A stretch of DNA of 14,973 bases from JBARRO01 sp049644265 (GTDB taxonomy: Bacteria; Bacteroidota; Ignavibacteria; UBA10030), in NCBI GenBank assembly GCA_049644265.1, contig JBARRO010000264.1, forward strand, positions 1 to 14,973, in the 5' to 3' direction. The notes under the pieces were generated by a model, which saw only the letters and a program-made list of their open reading frames with translations, did no database searches and had not been told where the DNA came from. This document shows, piece by piece, positions 1-8,012 of the stretch. Both the position numbers and the translations under genes were made by a program. Numbering within the stretch: position 1 is the first letter of the stretch; every line of letters starts with the position of its first letter.

Positions 1-1805
1 GAATTGTAGTCGGCCGCAGCGTCAAAGTAATCGTAGCGTACGCCGAAATTCAGGATAATCGATTTGAACAGCTCAATCTTGTCCTGGATATACGCTCCGA
101 ATTCTGACGGCTTGCGATCATAACTCGCGTACCCGCCTTCAGCCGTTGGAATGAAGGGGCGGAACGTTGCGCCCTTCGTCATGACATTGGAGAAGCTCGG
201 TGTCAGGTTCTCGTTCCCCGGCGTTGGGTCGCGGAATTGAAGCGTGTACGACTCCACGCTCAGATCGTGCTGACGATATTCCGCCCCAAGTTTCACTTCG
301 TGGATACCACCCATCTGGCTGATAAGGTCGAACTTGACGGCTCTTGTTTCTGTCTCTCTCCTGAATCGTCCGAGGTCGACTCCGCCCGTGAGATATACCG
401 TGTTGGGGAACGCCTGTGAGTAGAACGAGGGCAGGTACCGTGGATCGTTGGGATCGTCAAACGTCCAACTGGTGACTTTGTCCGTGATGAACGATGCCTT
501 CAGCGTGTAAAACATGCGCTCGCTGAGGACATGGGTCAATTCGATGGACTGAAACTGGCTGTTGTCCGTCTCCATGGCATGACCGTCCGGTTTGTACCAA
601 TACGCCTGCGGAGTCTGGACGCTCGGGAACGACGAGCCTGAAGGTTGGCGCGTGTAGTCCTTCACAATCTCATACTTCAGTTTGATATCCGCCGAGAGAC
701 GGAAGCTGAGGTTCCCCTGGAGGTTGTAGGAACGGCTCCAGTTCAGCGGAACGATTTCACCGTCCCCGCTGGGACCTCCGACTGCATTTGAACTGTCGTG
801 CGTAAGCGGTCCGAAATAGTACGGCAGTGTCGAGCTTCCTCTCCTTGGGTCTCCGGAGGGAAATCCCTCACGCGAAAGGTACGAGTCCTCCGGACGGTAG
901 ATTCGCTGTGCGTAACGATTGCCTCCGTCAAAGTTATAGACTCCTGAGCCGAAAAACGTAAAGTCGTCGCCAAAGATTGGACCACCGAGGGAGCCTTCAA
1001 ATCTGAACGAGTTGGTCGGCTTGACAGCGTCGATATTTGTGAATAGATCCTTGTGCGTGCTGATATTGTCCCCACCAAGATACCGGAAACTCCCCGCCCA
1101 GTTTCTTCCGCCTTCCTTGGTGACATAGTTGACAACCCCGCTCAATGCCTTGCCATACTCAGCGCTGAACGTTCCACCCGATACAGAAACCTCCTGAACG
1201 GCATTGGTTGCAAGACCGACCGACCGGCGGTTACCGTAGGGATTATTGACGTTAATGCCGTTGAGGGTATAGGCGATTTCATTGTCGTATCCGCCGCGGA
1301 TGTGGATTGTTCCATCGTCGTTGACGGTGACCCCCGCCTGAAGTCCTATCAGCTGACTGATTTCTGTCACGGGAAGTTCGTTGAAGGTCTCCGCGGAAAT
1401 TGCGGTCACGGGGTTTGTGAGGTCTTTCCGAATCAGGGGCGAGCGTTCGCTGCGAACAACCACTTCGGCCATCCGGATGTCGCCTTGCTCCAATCCGATG
1501 TCGACCGTCGTTGTGAAATCCACTGAAACCCTCACGTTTTCAGTCCGAACGCGCTGGTATCCGACAAACGAAGCGATCAGGGCGTACCTGCCCGGCGGCA
1601 CATTCAATATGACATAGTTGCCGTCAACATCGGTCGTTGCGCCGAGCGTCGTACCCTCGATCACGATATTTGCTCCCGGGAGAGACTCTTTGGACCTGGA
1701 ATCCGTGACCTTCCCGGAAATTTTTCCCGTGCTCCCCGCAGCAAGATACGCGAAGGCGACAAATGTCAGAGTGGCGACCCGCAATAACGTCCTGACGGTT
1801 CTCAT
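1..1805 (-). CDS. TonB-dependent outer-membrane receptor with carboxypeptidase-like regulatory domain (partial, C-terminus beyond window)
   Basis: The minus strand is open from an ATG at 1803-1805 to the window edge, giving about 601 residues with no stop, so the beta-barrel end is missing. Residues 1-24 look like a signal peptide (hydrophobic LLRVATLTFVAFAYLAAG). Residues 28-106 form a CarboxypepD_reg-like domain: GKVTDSRSKESLPGANIVIEG, then TTDVDGNYVILNVPPGRY. A TonB plug follows at about 130-235, with ISQLIGLQAGV, IHIRGGYDNEIAYTLNGINV and the usual plug end FSAEYGKALSGVVNYVTKEGG. The rest is aromatic-rich alternating beta-strand sequence typical of the 22-strand barrel. The family imports ligands across the outer membrane using TonB/ExbBD energy; the ligand cannot be read here, and no SusD partner is visible. 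AGGA lies 8 nt before the start, and a good promoter lies at 1889-1917. Family assignment is firm; substrate is unknown. Confidence 0.93.
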   Translation of the reverse strand, partial: MRTVRTLLRVATLTFVAFAYLAAGSTGKISGKVTDSRSKESLPGANIVIEGTTLGATTDVDGNYVILNVPPGRYALIASFVGYQRVRTENVRVSVDFTTTVDIGLEQGDIRMAEVVVRSERSPLIRKDLTNPVTAISAETFNELPVTEISQLIGLQAGVTVNDDGTIHIRGGYDNEIAYTLNGINVNNPYGNRRSVGLATNAVQEVSVSGGTFSAEYGKALSGVVNYVTKEGGRNWAGSFRYLGGDNISTHKDLFTNIDAVKPTNSFRFEGSLGGPIFGDDFTFFGSGVYNFDGGNRYAQRIYRPEDSYLSREGFPSGDPRRGSSTLPYYFGPLTHDSSNAVGGPSGDGEIVPLNWSRSYNLQGNLSFRLSADIKLKYEIVKDYTRQPSGSSFPSVQTPQAYWYKPDGHAMETDNSQFQSIELTHVLSERMFYTLKASFITDKVTSWTFDDPNDPRYLPSFYSQAFPNTVYLTGGVDLGRFRRETETRAVKFDLISQMGGIHEVKLGAEYRQHDLSVESYTLQFRDPTPGNENLTPSFSNVMTKGATFRPFIPTAEGGYASYDRKPSEFGAYIQDKIELFKSIILNFGVRYDYFDAAADYN

Positions 1806-1888
1806 AGCGGAATCCTACTGTTAACGTTGGAGGAAAATCGATTTGGAAGAAACAGCATTACGAAGAAAGGCTTAGAATAATGTTGAAA

Positions 1889-1917
1889 AATATAGGGAAT
1901 CAGACCTGGTTAAGCAA
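1889..1917 (-). promoter_or_regulatory. Promoter for the TonB-dependent receptor gene
   Basis: Read on the minus strand: TTGCTT (1912-1917), a 17-nt spacer, then TATATT (1889-1894). Transcription would start near 1882, leaving a leader of about 75 nt. The downstream TATATTTTT also fits the Bacteroidetes-style TAnnTTT -7 element. Identified by pattern only. Confidence 0.6.
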
Positions 1918-1995
1918 GAAAAATCCCGGTGATTCTTTGCGATAGCAAGGTTTGGTCCCTTGTCTTTCCGGCCATATTTCGTTCACACGGGGAAA

Positions 1996-3345
1996 TCACT
2001 TTATCAAAACCATGCGTCTAGTTTCATTGAGATTGTCTACCGAGAGTCTGTAGAAGTACACGCCGCCAGCCGATTGGGACCCGTCCCAATGAACCTCATG
2101 ACGGCCTGTGTCCATCCATCCATCCACCAGGACCGCAACTTCCCTGCCAAGCAGATCATACACTTTCAGGTTAACATGACTGACAGATGACCCGCCTGCC
2201 GGACGGGCAGGCAGCTGATAGCTGATCGCTGTCTCCGGGTTGAACGGATTCGGGAAATTCTGGTCAAGCTCAAAGGTCGCAGGGAATTCCGTTCGTTCCG
2301 CCACGTCGGCGGTATGGCTGGCGGTATACTTGCTCACCGTCGCTCCCATCACGTAACCGAGTGTGTCGCCGAAGAACCTGAAGCGGTTCAGCCGAATTCC
2401 GATCGAAAGAGAATGCCAGCTCTCCCCGCCATCGGTCGTTTCGTAAGCAGGAAGAGAGCCACTCCCACCGAGCCATCCGTGTACGGGAGTAATAAACCCG
2501 ATGCCTTGCATAAAGTAGTACGAGTTGGAAAAGAGTTTTTCAGACCAGGTTTCACCGCCGTCCGTAGACTTCAGGATATAAATAGGGGACAGGACATCGC
2601 GCTGCAAGGAGACGTACGCTGTCGAACGTGAAGGGAATGAAATCTTCCAGCACCATTCGCCCTTCCGGCTCGTCGTAAATTTCTTCGCCCACGTCAATCC
2701 GCCGTCGGTCGTCTTCAGGATGACGCCGCTCGAGCTGTCGTGCAGGGAATTGGTCAATCCCACCGCGAACCCAGTGTCCGGGTGCACAAACCAGACGTCC
2801 ACAAGTCCCGCTGCGAAAGCGCTCATGTTACGGATTGCCCAGGTTGCTCCCTGGTCCGTCGTCTTATAGAAGTATGCCGGGCCCCGAACGCGTCCCACGG
2901 CACAGATAATGGAATCGTTGACGACATGCATGCCGCAGAAACCGCGCTGGATCGCTCCGCTGATGGCATTGACGGGCGTCCACGTCGTTCCGCCGTTTGT
3001 CGTCCGGTAGAGGATCGTTGTGTCGGTGACTTCGGGGTGTGTGACGTCGCCAATGCCAAGGCAGCCGACCCATCCGCGTAGCGAATCGAGGAAACCGACA
3101 GACCTGAAGTGCGTTGAATTTGTTTTGTTCAGTTGCTGGGTCCAGCTTGTTCCGCCGTTCGTGGTTTTATAGATCAGGCCTGCCCCGCTGACCACCCAGC
3201 CCACGGAAGGGGAGATGAAGAAGCCGTCGTTGATTCTTGATGACGGCGTCGGCGCATTGGGAAGTGGGGACCATTGTCCGGAGACTTGGGAAAAGGAGAG
3301 TGCAGGGATAAGAAAGCTAAGGAGCGTCGTACTTAGAAGTTTCAT
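1996..3345 (-). CDS. Secreted Asp-box (BNR/Ycf48-like) beta-propeller protein with T9SS type A sorting domain
   Basis: This 449-residue exported protein starts with a signal peptide (MKLLSTTLLSFLIPALSFSQ, likely cut near 20-23). Six Asp-box repeats of the form (K/R)(T/S)T(N/D)GG(x)(S/T)W occur at about residues 60-68, 114-122, 161-169, 211-219, 259-267 and 302-310. This is the pattern of sialidase-like and Ycf48/HCF136-type propellers. Sialidase activity is not implied: I see no arginine triad. Residues about 358-449 are a T9SS type A domain (DQNFPNPFNPETAISYQLP, VYDLLGREVAVLVDG, ending RRMVLIK), so the protein should cross the outer membrane by T9SS. The sorting domain has about seven extra residues (RPAGGSSV, near 381-388) encoded by a palindromic repeat at 2182-2212. 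No Shine-Dalgarno sequence precedes the start; the start was chosen because the signal peptide begins there. A degenerate heptamer array begins 10 bp upstream. Role unknown. Confidence 0.9.
   Translation of the reverse strand: MKLLSTTLLSFLIPALSFSQVSGQWSPLPNAPTPSSRINDGFFISPSVGWVVSGAGLIYKTTNGGTSWTQQLNKTNSTHFRSVGFLDSLRGWVGCLGIGDVTHPEVTDTTILYRTTNGGTTWTPVNAISGAIQRGFCGMHVVNDSIICAVGRVRGPAYFYKTTDQGATWAIRNMSAFAAGLVDVWFVHPDTGFAVGLTNSLHDSSSGVILKTTDGGLTWAKKFTTSRKGEWCWKISFPSRSTAYVSLQRDVLSPIYILKSTDGGETWSEKLFSNSYYFMQGIGFITPVHGWLGGSGSLPAYETTDGGESWHSLSIGIRLNRFRFFGDTLGYVMGATVSKYTASHTADVAERTEFPATFELDQNFPNPFNPETAISYQLPARPAGGSSVSHVNLKVYDLLGREVAVLVDGWMDTGRHEVHWDGSQSAGGVYFYRLSVDNLNETRRMVLIK
2182..2212 (-). repeat. 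REP-like palindrome inside the coding sequence (third copy of the 10-kb repeat family)
   Basis: Perfect 7-bp arms GCCTGCC (2194-2200) and GGCAGGC (2206-2212) enclose a 5-nt loop. Read on the minus strand, the arm continues as GGCAGGCGGGT, then CTGTC (rc of 2182-2186). This closely follows 10119-10140 of the intergenic element. It encodes residues about 378-388 of the Asp-box protein. Confidence 0.7.
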
Positions 3346-3355
3346 TTAAAAGACT

Positions 3356-3397
3356 TCAATTTCCAATGATGAATATCCAATAACCAATCTCCAACAT
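3356..3397 (-). repeat. Degenerate heptamer array (NNATTGG)n
   Basis: Six consecutive 7-bp units read NNATTGG on the minus strand. Units starting (plus coordinates) at 3363, 3377 and 3384 match the core ATTGG; the unit at 3391 is GTTGG; the units at 3356 and 3370 are decayed (ATTGA, ATTCA). It lies directly upstream of the start codon at 3345, in the leader or promoter of that gene. I recall similar TTGG-rich heptad runs in other environmental genomes but know of no assigned function. Confidence 0.65.
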
Positions 3398-3410
3398 TCT
3401 TATTCTTTAC

Positions 3411-3449
3411 CTTCGTGCCCTTAGTGTCCTTCGTGGTTCCCTTTCGTGG
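3411..3449. repeat. Short GTG-rich nonamer array
   Basis: CTTCGTG or a close variant begins at 3411, 3420, 3429 and 3442, so the first three copies have a strict 9-bp period. It sits 13 bp from the heptamer array. On the other strand it reads as repeated CACGAAGG/CACTAAGG words. Function unknown. Confidence 0.55.
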
Positions 3450-3486
3450 AAAAGAAAGCGCACATCCCAAAAATCGGAATGTGCGC
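3441..3486 (-). terminator. Probable intrinsic terminator of the NHL-like propeller gene
   Basis: GCGCACAT (3458-3465) pairs perfectly with ATGTGCGC (3479-3486), with CC/GG pairing further in. On the minus strand the stem is followed by TTTCTTTTCC. It starts about 22 nt after the stop codon of the gene ending at 3509. Confidence 0.7.
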
Positions 3487-3508
3487 CTGTCGTTCTGTCA
3501 AGCCTCAA

Positions 3509-4957
3509 TTACTTGAGCAGGATCATTTTCTTTGTTTCGCTCAGGTTGCCCGACTGGAGGGTATAGAAATATGTCCCCGCAGGGAGGTTGCCGGCATCAA
3601 ACCGGACCCGATATGTTCCTGCGTTCTTAAACTCGTCGGCAAGGAGGGCCACTTCGCGTCCAAGAAGATCATACACCCTGAGAGAGAAATGTCCTGCTTC
3701 GAGAATGGAGAACTCGATATTCGTGGACGGGTTGAACGGGTTGGGATAGTTCTGTCCCACATGGAAGGTCGTCGGTACTTTCGAGGTGATCTCTTCGACG
3801 CCTGTGGTGAAAGTCGGTAGCGTACCGGTGAAGCTCCACTTGTCCACCGTCCAGCCAAAATAAGATTGCGTGTAGACATTTCCCGACTGGTCGAGTGCAA
3901 CGTCATACGTAGACGTATATCCGGAAGCATTTCCGTACAAAGTCCCGTCTCCGCGGTCGTTGTAGGCGCCCGTGATCGTGAGATTCCACTTGGCACAATC
4001 GATGACACTAACCGTGGTATCTGTAGAGATCAGAGCACCGGTGTTGGGATTCAACAGGTACACACGTCCGTATTCGTACGTCCCGTTTGTTGTTGATGAG
4101 TAACCGTGAACGTCAGTCGCGGCCAGGATGATATTATTTGGTGAAAGATAGGCGAGATTGATGGGGATCGGACGAATCGTTGTCGTAACGAGCGTGTCCG
4201 CGGCCCCGAGTTGAAATGCGAACGTGAGGTTCTGCGTGTACCCTGAAGCGGGCGAGCCCGTGAATTTCAGGACCTTTCTGTTCGTTGCATCTGACACAAA
4301 CAGGGTGCTTCCCGTGGGCGACACGGTAATCCCCCGGTAGACGCCGTTCGGCAGATCAATCGTCCTGAACGGCACATCCGTGTGATCGTCTTTCCATTGT
4401 GCTACCGGCTTGTAGATCTTGATATCGTCTGTGACTCCGGTGGTCGTGTCGTTCGAAACATACACATATCCGTTGTTGTCGATCGCAAGGCCGAAGATCC
4501 TGTTGGGCCCGGTAGGTTGTCGCCTAAACGGAGCTGTTGCGATGACGGTATCGCCTGTAAACTTGAACACCAGGATATTGTGGTCCGCGTCGTTGTTGGC
4601 GACGTAGAGGAGGCTGTCCGGAGTTGCGACCACTTTTGCCGCATTGAGCATCAACACCTGGTCAAAGCCGCCGTCGGTCCAGACCTGATAGACATTTGCG
4701 GTCGCAGATCCATAGCCGCAGAAGTTGACCCGCCCGTGAGAAGAATCAGCGTTGACATACGGAAGCAGGAAATTCCGCGCATTGGGCGTCATGACCATGG
4801 CGACAAACTTGTTTGGCGACATCACGCCGACGGAGACCGTATTGTGCCCCGTTCCGTTGAGGGTTGCGTCGTAGGTCGAATAAAGGCACTTCCACTGCCC
4901 CTGGGCCGACGCGCTGAAGATGAGGAGAATGAGAACAAGGAGTAACGTGTTTTTCAT
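3509..4957 (-). CDS. Secreted NHL-like beta-propeller protein with T9SS type A sorting domain
   Basis: The start is placed at 4955-4957, giving 482 residues. An ATG 12 codons upstream is in frame, but this start has GGAGG four bases before it and begins a textbook signal peptide (MKNTLLLVLILLIFSASAQG). The middle, about 30-380, consists of propeller-type blades alternating 'DxxGxVYVS' and 'xxILVFKF' strands: LLYVANN...NILVFKF, IFGLAIDNNGYVYVSND, GITVSPTGSTLFVSDATNRKVLKF. This resembles NHL or SMP-30-like repeats; no catalytic residues can be named. Residues about 396-482 are a T9SS type A domain (QNYPNPFNPSTNIEF, VYDLLGREVALLAD, ending KKMILLK), so it is an extracellular or surface protein. 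It has its own promoter-like sequence at 5036-5063 and a hairpin terminator after the stop, so it is probably monocistronic. Specific function unknown. Confidence 0.9.
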   Translation of the reverse strand: MKNTLLLVLILLIFSASAQGQWKCLYSTYDATLNGTGHNTVSVGVMSPNKFVAMVMTPNARNFLLPYVNADSSHGRVNFCGYGSATANVYQVWTDGGFDQVLMLNAAKVVATPDSLLYVANNDADHNILVFKFTGDTVIATAPFRRQPTGPNRIFGLAIDNNGYVYVSNDTTTGVTDDIKIYKPVAQWKDDHTDVPFRTIDLPNGVYRGITVSPTGSTLFVSDATNRKVLKFTGSPASGYTQNLTFAFQLGAADTLVTTTIRPIPINLAYLSPNNIILAATDVHGYSSTTNGTYEYGRVYLLNPNTGALISTDTTVSVIDCAKWNLTITGAYNDRGDGTLYGNASGYTSTYDVALDQSGNVYTQSYFGWTVDKWSFTGTLPTFTTGVEEITSKVPTTFHVGQNYPNPFNPSTNIEFSILEAGHFSLRVYDLLGREVALLADEFKNAGTYRVRFDAGNLPAGTYFYTLQSGNLSETKKMILLK

Positions 4958-5035
4958 AGCACCTCCATGCTGGATGAATGAGAAAATCGGCAACTGAGGA
5001 GTCGACTGGCTGCCGGGAAAAGACTTTCACCCTAG

Positions 5036-5063
5036 AAGTTACTCAATTTAGAAAAAGAGTCAA
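5036..5063 (-). promoter_or_regulatory. Promoter for the NHL-like propeller gene
   Basis: Minus strand: TTGACT (5058-5063), a 16-nt spacer, TAACTT (5036-5041). It lies between the hairpin at 5096-5126 and the start at 4957 and would give a leader of about 70 nt. Confidence 0.5.
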
Positions 5064-5095
5064 GAATTTGGTCCGGAAATATCGCTCAGAAACAG

Positions 5096-5126
5096 CAGAG
5101 CCCCCGAAGACGTTTCGGGGGCTCTG
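5096..5126 (-). terminator. Strong hairpin after the FlgD/OB-fold protein gene, likely terminator
   Basis: A perfect 13-bp stem, CAGAGCCCCCGAA (5096-5108) with TTCGGGGGCTCTG (5114-5126), has a 5-nt loop (5109-5113). It begins 25 nt past the stop of the gene ending at 5152. The T-run beyond it on the minus strand is weak (CTGTTTCTG), so it may act with Rho or mainly stabilise the mRNA 3' end. Confidence 0.6.
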
Positions 5127-5151
5127 TCGCAAAAAGCGGAATCTGGATCGG

Positions 5152-7809
5152 TTACTTCAGCATCATCATCTTCTTTGTCTGCGTGAAGCCTCCGTTCCCA
5201 TCCTCCGACCGTGCCTCGATACGATATATGTAGAGGCCGGAGGCAACGGCGTGGCCGTTGTTGTCCTTGCCGTTCCACACTGCTTCCACAACGCCGGCGG
5301 ATTCCAGTCCGTTGACGAGGGTTGTGATTTCCTGACCCAGGACGTTATAGATCCTCAGGGTCACGTTCGAAGCGGTCGGCAGAGCAAACCGGATCTGCGT
5401 GCTGGGGTTGAACGGGTTTGGATAGTTCTGATAGAGCTCGAACTCCTTGGGAAGAAGATCGGTCATTGCCACGTCTGTGATGGTCCCTCGAACGAGCTTT
5501 ACAGAAAGTGTATCCACGTTGTGCACGATTGGTCCCGCGTCCTTTGTGTACACAGTCCATTTGAGCACAACAGTGTCGCTTGTGCCAAGGAACGGCCTCA
5601 ACTGCAATCCTGTGCGCACGAGGAACGAGTCCGTACCTGCACTACCGGTAACGACTGCTGATCCGCCGACAGGAACCCACTGGTAAATGAGCGCGTCACC
5701 ATTCAGGTCGACTGCCTTATTCCAGTTGAAAGTGAAGTTCTGTGTTGTGCTGTCGAGTTTGTAGGTCGCGTTGTTCGCTGGAGTCACCAGTGTGAAGTGT
5801 GGGTTGGGAGGCACAGCGACACCCTTCGTGATGTCCGAATACTTCTGCGGAATGATCTCGTAGGTCGTATTAAACTGCGAGGCAACACCCTTGATATTGA
5901 TCGGGTACGCCGGCTCCGTGCTGTCGTCGACGTCCGAGTCAAGATCGATGAACATGGTGAGGGTCTTCCAGCCATCCCAAATGGTCATGCTGGCGTTGGC
6001 GGCCGGTGCGGGCCACGCAGCAGACCCGGCCTTCTTGGCGACGCCGTCGAGTTCAATGTAACGGCTCTCATACAATTCCGGGTTTGCCAGGAATTGGTCG
6101 ATCGAAATCACCATGGGGTTCACGGCGTTCCCCGAACTGAGAACGGTGACGTCAGTTGCCACGTTTGTGAGGTTGATTTCGGTCACCCCGCTGAAGTAGG
6201 CGACCGTGCCCGTCACGAAGACCTGATCTCCAACGTTGAGCACCATGCCACCGCCAGTTTCGCTCCCTTTTGTAATGATGATTCCGCCGGTGCCATCCTG
6301 AATCGTGTACTGGAACCTGTTGGCGGAGGCCGTGAGGTTCACGCCGTTGACGGTTCCCACAACTGCGACAGTCTGGTTGAGTCGATCAGGTTGTCCATCG
6401 GCGTTGGCATCAATCCGGACAGCGGCAATGCTCTCGGAGGCGACCCAGTTGACGGTCGGGAGAGCATTCAAAGTATAGCTGTTTGGTCCTGTGGGAGGGG
6501 AGACCAACGAGATTTCCTCGTTCGAATTCTCAAAATAAACAACGTTACCGACCGCATCCGTTGAAATGTCAGATTTGGTAATCGACGCGTTGTTCTCGGG
6601 GTCCGGATAGGCGAAGTTCCGCGTGGGCTGAGAAGCATTCAGGTTGGTCACTGCATAAATTCCCTGACCTGAAGGCGGATTGCCGGAAGCAATGCGTGAA
6701 TTGACGAAATACAGAATATCCTGAGAGCCGTTCGACGCAGCCCCGAAGTAGATTGTGCATGTGCTTACCAATCCGGAGTCTGATCTCACTGTCCAGGTAG
6801 TATCTGCCATAGTCAACGGGTGGCTCTTGCCAGCAAGGTCGAATTTTGCAATTCCGGAGTGGATCCCGCCTGCCGTTGGGTAAATAAACGTGGCGTAGAG
6901 AACAGAGTCTCTTCCGAACACGGCATCCCAGAAGCTGAAGTTCCCTGAACTTGTCACGAGAGTGTCATAGGAACCACCGAGATGCGTATCCGACGCATTG
7001 TTGAGGTGGAATGCGAGGATCCTTGAATTCCCGGCAATCGTGGACACGGAAGACGAGTTGTTCACCGTGAGCGCAATTGTTTTGCCGCTCGCTTCCTCCC
7101 GGATGGCTATGCCGTTCGCATAGTAGCCGGCGAAGCCCGAATCGGCAAGAATGACATTCAACGAATCGGTGTGGTAGCGAAGAAGTTGTCTCCCCGTTCT
7201 GGCGAGGTTGTAAACATAACCATCCTTGTCGGCTGTCGGAGACCAACGCGCTTCACTGGGGCCGAGTGCAAGACCGGTCGTTGTCACCTTGTCTGAATCC
7301 TTCACGTTTCCCCACGGCTGCATGTTGGCGGCGAATCGAATAGCACCTGTTGAACCCTGGAAACCGCCATTGTCAATCGCGTACGCAAATCCAAAACTCT
7401 TCAACGCCGGATTCGTCACGGTCGTGACTCCTCTGCTGGAAAGGCCTGGGACTCCACTGAGAAGAAGTTGTGTATACGCGCCGTGTCCCTGGTCGTAAGT
7501 AATAATCTGAAACGAATATGTCCCGTTTGCGGCATTCGTCCCTCCGTCCGTTTTTCCGTCCCACGTGACGGAGGTGTCACCGGCGGAGTAGTTTGTCGCC
7601 TTGATGCTTCGGACCACCGTGGCTCCCGACTTCACTTTGACAACAACGGAGTCAGCATGGTCGCTCAGAACAAACTTGATTGTTACGCCGGTGCCACCAT
7701 TAAGAACAACACGCACGTTCGACGCGAACACATCTGCCATTGCGCGGTTGCCGGCAAGGTAGACCAGTGCTACCAGCATAACGAACATTGCGGTATGCAA
7801 TCGTTTCAT
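5152..7809 (-). CDS. Large secreted multidomain protein: FlgD-like Ig, propeller, tandem OB-folds, T9SS type A sorting domain
   Basis: The start at 7807-7809 gives 885 residues. An in-frame ATG 59 codons upstream was rejected because GGAGG lies five bases before this one and a signal peptide follows (MKRLHTAMFVMLVALVYLAG, cut near A25). Residues about 28-105 resemble a FlgD Ig-like domain (SDHADSVVVKVKSGA, then TSVTWDGKTDGGTNAANGTYSF). About 135-435 looks like a propeller (DKDGYVYNLA..., DSVLYATFIY, GQGIYAVTNL). A calcium-loop-like DANADGQPDRL (467-477) precedes two tandem OB-fold-like domains at about 478-560 (YTIQDGTGGIIITKG, NVGDQVFVTGTV) and 566-660 (YESRYIELDGV, MTIWDGWKTL). A fibronectin/Ig-like segment covers about 668-775. 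Residues 788-885 are the T9SS domain (YQNYPNPFNPSTQIRFALP ... KKMMMLK). No catalytic motif was seen. An adhesive or ligand-binding surface protein is plausible but inferred. Confidence 0.9.
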   Translation of the reverse strand: MKRLHTAMFVMLVALVYLAGNRAMADVFASNVRVVLNGGTGVTIKFVLSDHADSVVVKVKSGATVVRSIKATNYSAGDTSVTWDGKTDGGTNAANGTYSFQIITYDQGHGAYTQLLLSGVPGLSSRGVTTVTNPALKSFGFAYAIDNGGFQGSTGAIRFAANMQPWGNVKDSDKVTTTGLALGPSEARWSPTADKDGYVYNLARTGRQLLRYHTDSLNVILADSGFAGYYANGIAIREEASGKTIALTVNNSSSVSTIAGNSRILAFHLNNASDTHLGGSYDTLVTSSGNFSFWDAVFGRDSVLYATFIYPTAGGIHSGIAKFDLAGKSHPLTMADTTWTVRSDSGLVSTCTIYFGAASNGSQDILYFVNSRIASGNPPSGQGIYAVTNLNASQPTRNFAYPDPENNASITKSDISTDAVGNVVYFENSNEEISLVSPPTGPNSYTLNALPTVNWVASESIAAVRIDANADGQPDRLNQTVAVVGTVNGVNLTASANRFQYTIQDGTGGIIITKGSETGGGMVLNVGDQVFVTGTVAYFSGVTEINLTNVATDVTVLSSGNAVNPMVISIDQFLANPELYESRYIELDGVAKKAGSAAWPAPAANASMTIWDGWKTLTMFIDLDSDVDDSTEPAYPINIKGVASQFNTTYEIIPQKYSDITKGVAVPPNPHFTLVTPANNATYKLDSTTQNFTFNWNKAVDLNGDALIYQWVPVGGSAVVTGSAGTDSFLVRTGLQLRPFLGTSDTVVLKWTVYTKDAGPIVHNVDTLSVKLVRGTITDVAMTDLLPKEFELYQNYPNPFNPSTQIRFALPTASNVTLRIYNVLGQEITTLVNGLESAGVVEAVWNGKDNNGHAVASGLYIYRIEARSEDGNGGFTQTKKMMMLK

Positions 7810-7814
7810 AAGTT

Positions 7815-7819
7815 CCTCC
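7815..7819 (-). promoter_or_regulatory. Ribosome binding site fixing the start at 7809
   Basis: GGAGG on the minus strand lies five bases before the ATG at 7807-7809. It supports this start over the longer in-frame option at 7986. Confidence 0.75.
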
Positions 7820-7918
7820 GAATTGATGAATTGAATTGAAAAAAAGATGAAATGCGAATCGGATGAGCGGAGTTCCCCGCCCTTTGTGGCCCGCCCAATC
7901 AAGAGGTGAACTACGGTT

Positions 7919-7946
7919 ATGTTAGCAAATGATTCGAAAAAAGCAA
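7919..7946 (-). promoter_or_regulatory. Promoter for the FlgD/OB-fold protein gene
   Basis: Minus strand: TTGCTT (7941-7946), a 16-nt spacer, TAACAT (7919-7924). The expected leader is about 100 nt. The -35 is identical to that of the TonB receptor promoter at 1912-1917. Confidence 0.5.
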
Positions 7947-8012
7947 GGGGTTTTTTGTGAAATTTGTTGCCCGTGACACACCTCATGCCAGAGAAACTGC
8001 AAATATTTCTTC

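Noticed and set aside
743..1526. Open frames at 743-1135 (minus) and 1053-1526 (plus)
   Set aside because: Both lie inside the TonB receptor, whose long frame shows signal peptide, regulatory and plug domains throughout.
1996..3345. Sialidase identity for the Asp-box protein
   Set aside because: Asp-boxes are structural; the sialidase RIP motif and arginine triad are not visible.
4382..4945. 187-codon open frame on the plus strand
   Set aside because: Antisense shadow of the NHL-like propeller gene; no domain or start signal.
5797..6564. 255-codon open frame on the plus strand
   Set aside because: Antisense to the propeller/OB-fold region of the minus-strand T9SS protein, which has clear domains and its own start signals.
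7810..7986. N-terminal extension of 59 residues on the FlgD/OB-fold protein
   Set aside because: The extension has no signal peptide and covers the promoter; the inner ATG has GGAGG and starts a signal peptide.
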